NCBI GenBank assembly: GCA_963743825.1
Contig: CAVURC010000006.1
Span: forward strand, 1-64,000
DNA: 64,000 nt
Direction of reading: 5' to 3'
Origin: Sva-07 sp963743825
GTDB lineage: Bacteria > Actinomycetota > Acidimicrobiia > Acidimicrobiales > Ilumatobacteraceae
The notes beneath the pieces were generated by a model that did no database searches, was not told the DNA's origin, and worked only from the letters and a program-made list of their open reading frames with translations. Shown here piece after piece: positions 57,220 through 64,000 of the stretch (within the stretch, counting starts at the first letter, position 1; the number at the start of each line of letters is the position of its first letter). The position numbers and the translations under genes were made by a program.

Positions 57220-58099
57220 ATGACCTCACTCCCCACCTCGCCGTTCGGCCGGCCACGAGTCGACCCGAGTGATCTTCGGCGCCGCCGCCCTCGGCGGCAT
57301 GAGCCAGGAGCGCGCCGACACGACGCTCGCCCAGGTGCACGGTGGGGGATCAACCACATCGACACCGCGGCGTCGTACGGGGCGTCCGAAGATCGGCTGC
57401 AGCCCTGGCTCGCCGAGCATCGCGACGAGGTGTTCCTCGCCACCAAGACCGGCGAGCGCACGGGGCGACGATGCCCGAGCGGAACTCGAACGATCGCTCG
57501 AGCGGATGGCCGTCGATCACGTCGATCTGATCCAGCTGCACAACCTGGTCGAGGACGACGAGTGGGAGGCAGCGTTCGCGCCCGGCGGCGCGGTCGAGGC
57601 GCTCGCGACGGCGCGCGACGAGGGGTTCGTGTCGCACATCGGCGTGACCGGTCACGGCTTGCGGATCGCCGGCATGCACGTGCGCAGCCTCGAACGGTTC
57701 GACTTCGCGTCGGTGCTGTTCCCGGTGAACTTCGTGCTGATCGACAACCCGACCTATCGCGCCGACGTCGAGGAGTTGCTCGCAGTGTGCGCCGACCGCG
57801 GCGTTGCGGTCCAGACGATCAAGTCGATCGCCCGCGGCAGATGGTCCGACGAGAACACGCCGCACTTCAGCTGGTACGACCCGCTCACCGACCCCGCCGC
57901 CATCGGGCGTGCGGTCCGCTTCGTGCTGTCGAACCCGCAGATGTTCCTCAACACCACGAGCGACGCTCGCCTGCTCCCCTCGGTGGTCGAGGCGGCAGTC
58001 GGTGACCTCACGCGGCCGACCGACGACGAGATGCGCGCCGACATCGCCCACGAAGGCATCACGCCGTTGTTCGACGGCGACCTCCTCGAACGCATCTGA
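57220..58099 (+). CDS. Aldo/keto reductase, three frameshifts near the start
   Basis: About 292 residues. The catalytic tetrad is seen as Asp in NHIDTAASYGAS, Tyr in the same segment, Lys in VFLATKTGERTG and His in LIQLHNLVEDDEW. Frames change near 57265, 57345 and 57465, all in the first 85 codons. From 57470 to the stop at 58099 the frame is clean (RAELERSLERMAVDHVDLIQ). The start is ATG at 57220. It reduces a carbonyl with NADPH; the substrate is unknown. The gap 58100-58140 to the next gene is short. Confidence 0.78.
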
Positions 58100-58139
58100 G
58101 TCGCACGAGTCGCAGCGGACGCTTGCAACGGGTCGGGTC

Positions 58140-59951
58140 TGAGCGCCGCGTGTTGCGAGGTGTCGAGCATCGGTGCGGACGGGGGCGATGCGGACGGGGC
58201 CGCGGCGCTCGGTGACGTCGGTGTACTCGGCCACGATCGACTTGATCTGATCGCCTTCGAGTTCGTCGCTCTCGCACAGGCCGTCCGCGATGCGCAACAG
58301 CGCCTCGCGGTACTTCGACGTCATCAGTGCGGCGCGTTCGGAACCCTCGGCCAGCAACGCTTCGGCGGCCTCGCGGCTCGGCTCGTCCGACAGCACCTTG
58401 GCGACGAGGTTGCGCCGCCGTGGGGATCGCCGGCCGCCTCGAGGCTCAGCAGGCCGGGTCCGTTGCCCAGCTGGCCGACGAGTTGCGATGCGATGCTGGT
58501 CGCCACGGCGAGGTCGGACGAGATGCCGCTCGACGCCTCGCCGTACTCCTGCAGTTCGGCGGCCCGACCGGCGAGCGCAACGGCGATGAGGTCACGGGCG
58601 TCGCTCGGCGTCTTGAGGAAGCGTTCCTCCACGTCGCCGTGAGCAACGAGGCCGAGCGCCGAGGAGCGACGAAGGATCGACGCCATCTTCACGTCACGGC
58701 GCGTGAGGATCGCGGTGAGCGCATGGCCGGCCTCGTGGATGGCGATGCGGCGACGTTCGTCGGGGTGGTAGCCCATCTCGTGGGCAACGCCCACCTCGGT
58801 CACGAGTTGCGCCTGCAGCACGTCGGTGACGTTCATCGACGTGCGGCTGTAGCGCAGCGCGATGATCAGCGCCTCGTCGAGCAGCTTCTCGATCTTCACC
58901 GGGGTGTAGCCGGCCGAGAGGTCGGCGATGAGCGCCGCCGTGACCGCTTCGTCGTGGTTCTTCTTGTTCAGGTAGTACTGGGCGATCTCCAGGCGGTCGG
59001 CCCGAGGCGGCAGGTTGAAGCCGATGATGCGATCGAATCGACCGGGACGAAGCAGCGCCGGATCGAGGTCGGCGGCGCGGTTGGTGGAGGCGACGATGAG
59101 GATGTTGGCCTCGCTGCGGGTGGGGCGGGGGCGCCGCTTGTCGGCCGGCAGGAAGCTGTTGAACCAGTCGATGAAGCTGGCCTTGAACTTCTGACGACCG
59201 GTCGGGAGGTCGAAACTCTGCATCTGCACGAGGAGTTCGTTGACGACACCGACGATGCCTTCGCGCATCGATCCGCTGTTCATGCCGCTGCGGGCACCGC
59301 CGATGGCGTCGAACTCCTCGATGTAGCCGATGGCCCCGCCTTCGTCACGGGCGGCCTTGCGCAGCGCCTTGAAGAACGAGCGGATCTTCTTGTTCGTCTG
59401 GCCGTAGTACATCGACTGGAATTCGCTGGCCGACACGAAGAGGAACGGCACGCCGGCTTCGGCCGCCATCGCCTTGGCCAGGTAGGTCTTGCCGGTGCCG
59501 GGCGGGCCTTCGAACAGCACGCCGCGCCGCGCATTGCCGCCCATTTCGCGTTGGAACGTCTCCGATGCGAGGAACAGGTTCATGCTGTCGATCGCTTCGC
59601 GCTTGGTCTGGTCGGCGCCCACCACGTCGTCGAGGCGGATGTTCGAATCGGAGGCCCGCAGCAGTGTGTGCGGCGACTTGCCGGCCGTGAGGAACGGGAT
59701 GAAGATGACCGTGCCGAGGATGAGATCAGCCCGAGGGCGATGATGATCTCCGGGTTGCCCATCAGCCAGCCGGGGATGCCGAGCCGGATCGGGTTGTCGT
59801 TCACGAGTCGCCACAGCAGGTACGCGAAGGCGGCACCCAGCATGATCAGCAATTTGCGAAGCCGCTTCTGGCGGGTGCGTTCACGGTTGGCGTTGGCGTC
59901 GATGTCCTTGCCGCTCAACATCTCGCCGGTGCTCAGTCGTGCCAGTTCCAT
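58140..59951 (-). CDS. FtsH-like membrane AAA+ metalloprotease, two frameshifts
   Basis: About 600 residues. After two membrane helices (RLRKLLIMLGAAFAYLLWRL and an Ile-rich segment near 59735, where the frame shifts) comes the AAA+ module: Walker A FEGPPGTGKTYLAKAMAAEA, Walker B-like GAIGYIEEFDAIGG, and second-region LDPALLRPGRFDR. The peptidase motif HEAGHALTAIL follows, with Asp in SDLAVATSIASQ. A second shift occurs near 58420. About 35 extra residues lie before ILIVASTNRAAD. The C-terminal end is uncertain because the frame stays open into the next gene; I place it near 58140. It is not clearly the canonical FtsH. Confidence 0.75.
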
Positions 59952-60133
59952 GCGGTTCCCCTGTTCTGCTGTGGCGCCGCTGTGACGCCCTTGCGAGGCT
60001 GCGATCGGCGTCTCGGTGTCGCTCACCGAACGTAGCCCGACAACACCGACAGTGGTCAAGGTTGGGCAGGTCAAGGCTTGGTCAAGATTGTGGGGGTCGC
60101 GCGGCGCCACGTGCTGCGACGTAGTGTCGCCGC

Positions 60134-60586
60134 ATGATCGCCGCCTACCGGGAGACCGGTTACAACGTCATGCTCTATCTCCACATCGTCACGGCGCTGG
60201 TTGCGTTCGCTCCGGCGTTCGTGCACCCGCTGCTGGCCAGTCAGACCAGAGCACTCGACGCCGACAGTCGCGGCAAGGTGATCGGCATGATGGCCGGCAA
60301 CGGTCGGCGGATCTATGCCCCGGCACTGATCCTCACCGGCCTGTTCGGCTTCGCGATGCAGGGCATGTCCGATGGTGTCATCGAGTTCAGCCAGACCTGG
60401 TTCTGGTTGGCGCTCGTGCTGTGGCTCGGCATGAACGGCGTGCTGCACGGAATGCTGCTGCCGGCGGAGCGTGCCGTTGCCGGCGGCGACGAGACGGCGG
60501 CCAAGAAAGTCGACACCGCAGGCATCATCATGACGGTGCTGCTGGCCGTCATGGTGTACCTGATGGTGTTCAAGCCCGGGTTCTAG
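60134..60586 (+). CDS. Four-helix membrane protein
   Basis: 150 residues with four membrane helices (VMLYLHIVTALVAFAPAFVH, IYAPALILTGLFGFAM, WFWLALVLWLGMNGVLHGML, GIIMTVLLAVMVYLMVF). His in the first and third helices suggests possible haem or metal contacts as in some small DUF2269-like proteins, but I do not recognise a firm family. The last bases overlap the convergent exported gene at 60570. It is divergent from the FtsH-like gene. Confidence 0.72.
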   Translation: MIAAYRETGYNVMLYLHIVTALVAFAPAFVHPLLASQTRALDADSRGKVIGMMAGNGRRIYAPALILTGLFGFAMQGMSDGVIEFSQTWFWLALVLWLGMNGVLHGMLLPAERAVAGGDETAAKKVDTAGIIMTVLLAVMVYLMVFKPGF

Positions 60587-61796
60587 ACAGCCAACTGTCA
60601 CCGGCGGTGTAGGTGCCGTTGCGTTCGACGGTGTTCAACCACGTGTAGACGCCTTCGTAGCAGGCTCGCCAGGTGGCGTAGGTGTAGTCGAGGTTGTAGG
60701 CCGACGAGTTGCGGGCGTTGACCGAGTACTGGAACGCCGACCGGTGGGCGGTGTCACGGACCTGGCCGAGGCCCCATGATTCGCCGTTGTCGCCGTTGGC
60801 GGACTGGTACCAGTACGACTCCTTGATCACCTGGGCGCGGGCGATGTCTTCGTCGATGCCCCATTTGCAGGCGGCCCATTGGATGATCTCGTCGGTGGTG
60901 CCGGCGAAGTCGCCGTCGACGCGGTCTGAACTGTGACCAGTCGGTGCGTGTGTTGGCGTTGGCGCGGCTGCCTCGGTTGGCGTTCGCGGCGGCGTTCTCC
61001 GGGCGGATCTCCGCCGGTGTCGGCGGACCCGGGCGGCGCACTCGGCGCCGCTCGGCAACGCCGAGCCGACAGGCAACGTCGCGAACCTCCCCGACGACGA
61101 GCGGGGCGGGTGCAGCGGTCGTCGTCGTGCGTGGTGGTGGTCGGAGCGGCCGTCGTGGGGTCGCCGCCGTCGTGGTGGTGGTCGCGCGGTGGTGGTCGTC
61201 GGGGCAGTCGTCGTGGTGTCGCAGCGACCGTGTCGTGCGTCGTCGTGGTTGTCGCTGCGGTCGTGTCGGCGGCCGTCGTGTGTCGCAGCGGTGGTTGTGG
61301 GAGCTGGTCGTCGCTGCGGTCGTGGCGGCGTGAGGCGCGGTCGAATGGCAGTCGGTCAGCGTGACGGTGGCGGCGTCGTTGTTCCAGTGGATCAACGAGC
61401 CCCACCCGGTTCCGAACACTCCGACCTGCACCGATGTACGAGCCGGCGGCGAGGTTCTGCGTTGCCCAGGACGTGCTCAGTTGGTGGGTCCGTCCGGACC
61501 TGAGCGATCGATTGTCCCAGTACTTCTGGAACACCTTGCGACCGGATTGGTCGTAGACCTCGACATCGATCAGCGCCGTGCGCGTGGAATTGGACTTCAC
61601 CGACGCGGTGATAGCGACGGTTTGGCCGACGGTTGTCGTCGACAGGGTCGACCCTGGCCGACGTGACGAAGCCGGCGGCGGTGAATTCGGTGGCGTCGGC
61701 GGGGCCGACGTTCGCCAGGAGGGGTGTGCCGACCGCGAGCAACGCGGCGGCGATCGCGACGGTGAGTCGGCGCCTGAGACGAGATGATGCGGGCAT
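60570..61796 (-). CDS. Secreted protein with muralytic-like C-terminal domain, frameshifted
   Basis: Joined over frames, about 410 residues. Signal peptide (LRRRLTVAIAAALLAVGTPL) then a beta domain (STRTALIDVEVYDQSGRKVF, WGSLIHWNNDAATVTLTDCH) found in several secreted carbohydrate-active proteins. A Thr/Ala repeat linker (about 61000-61330) follows. The C-terminal domain reads DEIIQWAACKWGIDEDIARA, QVIKESYWYQSANGDNGESW and GLGQVRDTAHRSAF, where Glu in KES could be the acid of a transglycosylase-like enzyme. Frames change near 61590, 61430 and within the linker. It probably acts on cell wall. Confidence 0.68.
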
Positions 61797-61986
61797 GGGT
61801 TCCTCCCCGAGGATCAGGCGGCGTCACCACTCTTCGACACTCCGCGAGGGCTGATCGGCGTCTCGGGAACGGCGCTTGAGGGGATCTCCCGGACCTTGAG
61901 GAAACCTTGACGATCTCGTGATGCCGTCGGCTCCTACAGGTCGGCTCATACAGGCGGGTCGAGAGGTCTCCCGGAGCCGATCGGTT

Positions 61987-62617
61987 TCATCCACGACCAC
62001 GAGGGCGAGGTACCGGTCCGCGACCGTGGCGTACCTCCCCGTCAACGACGTGGCATCCGGGATGACCGTGGCCATGAACGTCCGATCCATCGGCTCGACG
62101 GTGACTGCGACGTCGCCAGTGATCGAGCATTCGACCGCCCAGTGAACTCCAGGCCTTGTACGCGGCCTCCTTCAGGACGAAGACGAGGTGGGCATCCAGG
62201 TGCCGCTCCTCGGGCCGACGGATCGCGCGTGGCGACGTCGTCGTCCAGCACGGTGGAGGGTTCGATGTCGACGCCGAGCGCGCTGCACGTCGGTCGGAGT
62301 CGTCGTCGCTGCCACCGCGATGTCGCGGTCGTGGGCGAGCGTGCCCGAGACGCCCACCGGAAACTGCGGGCGCCGGTCAGGTCCCGACCGGGATCTCCAG
62401 GTCGTGGCCGATCAGGCGACGCAGGAGCGCCCGCCCGGTGGCGAACTCGACGCGCCGGGTGGCGACCGCTCGGGAGATGGCGGCGGCGCTCGCTCGGCCA
62501 CAGGCCGAATTCGTCGTCGGCGTGGATCGCTCGCGCGCCGGTCCGAACCCATGGGGGCGCCATCGACCGCAACGCCTCCTCGACATGCTCGACCAGGTCG
62601 GAGACAGCGGGCCGCAC
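61987..62617 (-). CDS. 4'-phosphopantetheinyl transferase-like, frameshifted
   Basis: About 210 residues spread over several frames. GTG at 62617 begins RPAVSDLVEHVEEALRSM. After shifts it reads VEFATGRALLRRLIGHDLEI, MGVSGTLAHDRDIAVAA, LGVDIEPS and then FVLKEAAYKAWSSLG-type sequence and MDRTFMATVIPDATSLTGRY. The GVDIE-motif Asp and Glu and the KEA(A)YK motif are the family's metal and CoA contacts. The end is uncertain; one shift gives a TGA at 61987, while the unshifted frame runs to 61824. It would activate acyl carrier or peptide carrier proteins. The gap 61797-61986 upstream of the signal-peptide gene holds nothing else I can support. Confidence 0.6.
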
Positions 62618-62647
62618 CGGATCCCTGCGCTCGCGTCCGACATACGG

Positions 62648-64000
62648 TCAGCCGACGGCGCCAGATCCGAACCGTCGCATCGCCGGAGCCCGTGGCGAGA
62701 CGAGACCCGTCGGTCGAGAACACCGCGGAGGTCACCGGGGCCTGATGCCCGGGCGTCTGCGAGACCAGGGCGCCGGTCGTCGTCGACCAGATGCCGACCG
62801 AGGTGCCGTCGGATGCAGCCGCGACGAGGGAACCGTCAGGAGAGACCGCCAGGCGACCGGTGCGAGTGGTCGCTCCGCTGTACGCGAGGATCTCGGACCC
62901 CGTGCCGACGTCGATCTGCCTGATCGCTCCCGTCAGGTCGCTCACGACGAGTGAGTTCCCGTCGGGCATGAAGGCCAACGACCAGTACCCGCCGGGAGGG
63001 CCGATGAACTCGCCGAGCAACGTGAAGTCACCGACGTTCCAGACGCGAACCGCTCCGTCGTCGCTCGAGGTGACGAGTCGATCACCCGTCGGTGAGAATG
63101 CGACGTCGAGCACGGTGCTGACGTGCGGCGGCAACGTCTGGAGCAGCTCGCCGGTGTCGGCTCGATGGATGCTCACCGTGAAGTCGTGCGACGAAGCAGC
63201 GAACACGCTCCCGTCCGGTGAGAACTCGACCGTGTTGCGGAAGTTGGCGCAACCGTTGACGTCCTCGCCCTCGCCGCCGAACGTCGCAGCGCGGGTGCCG
63301 TCGCCGAGGTTCCACAGGGCGACGGTGTCGTCGAACGCGACGTCAGAGAGGCGTTCGCCGACTCCGGCCAGCAGGGTCGATCCGTCGGGTCCGAACGCGA
63401 TCGAGTCGACGTTTCCCTCGGGATGGACGAATTCCTCGTCCTGCGACGTGTCGGCGATGTCGGCGACCGTCGCGAGACCGGCGGTCGAGCCGAAGCGCCA
63501 CCGTCGCATCGTCCGGCGACCACGCCACGTCGTTCACCGAGCCGGCCCGGAAGGACGTCGACTCACCCAGCGCAACTCCGTCGGCGCTCCATGATCGAAC
63601 AGTGCCGCCCAGATCCACGGCGACCACTCCGTCGGCGCCGGTCAACGGTTCGAGGTCGACCAGCTGTTGCCCGGTCGACACGGCGGGTCCGACACGGTGA
63701 TGCCGTCGAGATCGGTGAAGAGCAGCGTGCTGTTCGAGAACGCGATCGCGTACCCGCTCCGGGTCGCCACGATCGTGGTCGCGGACTGCTGACCGTCGAA
63801 CGGCCACTCGGCGGCGACGTTTCCGTCGAGGCCGATGAGCCGCAGGCTGGACTCGCCGGCGAGCAGGACGCGTCCGTCCGCCCCGACGTCCCAGGGCGTG
63901 GCCATCACCCAGAGCACCGACATCGGTCTCCCAGGCGACTCCGCCCCCGGCACTCCAACTGGCCAGCGATTCCTCGAACGGATCACCGGACGAGGCCGTG
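62648..64000 (-). CDS. WD40-repeat protein, partial, frameshifted
   Basis: The gene runs off the right edge, so its N-terminus is missing. Visible are at least seven beta-propeller blades with the repeating LAFSPDGS..VAS-type core: VDSIAFGPDGSTLLAG, NTVEFSPDGSVFAASSHDFT, LDVAFSPTGDRLVTSSDDGA, WSLAFMPDGNSLVVSDLTGA, GRLAVSPDGSLVAAASDGTS and SAVFSTDGSRLATGSGDATV. Frames change near 63500 and 63690. The likely stop is TGA at 62648 after one more shift. Such propellers are often fused to signalling or winged-helix domains in this group; that part would be outside the window. Confidence 0.7.

Noticed and set aside
58106..58160. Possible further palindrome around CTTGCAAC..GTTGCGAG with GGGTCTGA
   Set aside because: Only about 8 bp of arm pairing with a long loop; it may be an eroded family member but cannot be supported as one.

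Overview
The window is about 64 kb of high-GC bacterial DNA with GTG, ATG and occasional TTG starts. The gene content is actinobacterial. It holds a NucS/EndoMS mismatch endonuclease, a mycothiol-dependent formaldehyde dehydrogenase (MscR type), a CysM/Mec+ pair, a UbiB-like kinase, and the conserved block yifB-dprA-xerC-sigma-M23-rpsB-tsf-pyrH-frr-cdsA-dxr-rseP-ispG. My best guess is a free-living member of the Acidimicrobiia (Ilumatobacter-like). That is inference from gene content and cannot be proven from one window.

Layout. 1-3280: a broken sensor kinase, a vapBC toxin-antitoxin pair, a broken response regulator and a phosphoacceptor-receiver-cyclase fusion. 3541-4504: tmRNA and smpB on the minus strand. 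4605-10122: hydrolases, a JAMM protease plus CysM, and a small-molecule phosphotransferase. 10242-14991: a membrane-anchored fasciclin protein, murI-rph-rdgB and a membrane EEP-family protein. 15044-15117: an unusual tRNA. 15140-28612: a HerA-like ATPase, lipoproteins, small exported proteins, two fold-II PLP enzymes, a secreted propeller protein and clpP. 28809-42490: the long plus-strand housekeeping block for DNA uptake/recombination, sigma factor, translation, UMP kinase, phospholipid and isoprenoid synthesis. 42507-46870: manA, a metallo-beta-lactamase-fold hydrolase, mscR, a lipoprotein and nucS. 46882-53568: UbiB-like kinase, acyl-CoA genes, cysQ and ettA. 53634-55197: glnK-amtB for ammonium. 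55367-64000: nitronate monooxygenase, PhyH dioxygenase, aldo/keto reductase, an FtsH-like protease, a secreted muralytic-like protein, a phosphopantetheinyl transferase and a WD40 protein that runs off the end.

Two things cut across the window. First, many genes, including housekeeping ones such as ispG and yifB, are interrupted by single-base frameshifts, often in C or G runs. Most of these look like sequence errors rather than decay, so I describe the intended gene and mark the shift. Second, the spaces between genes are populated by long, nearly perfect palindromes of at least three families. The largest family shares a GTC-N-GAC centre, and one 33-bp version occurs four times without change.

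The items most worth a second look are those palindrome families, the tRNA with a leucine UAG anticodon in a short-variable-loop body, and a small exported protein interrupted by one in-frame amber codon.
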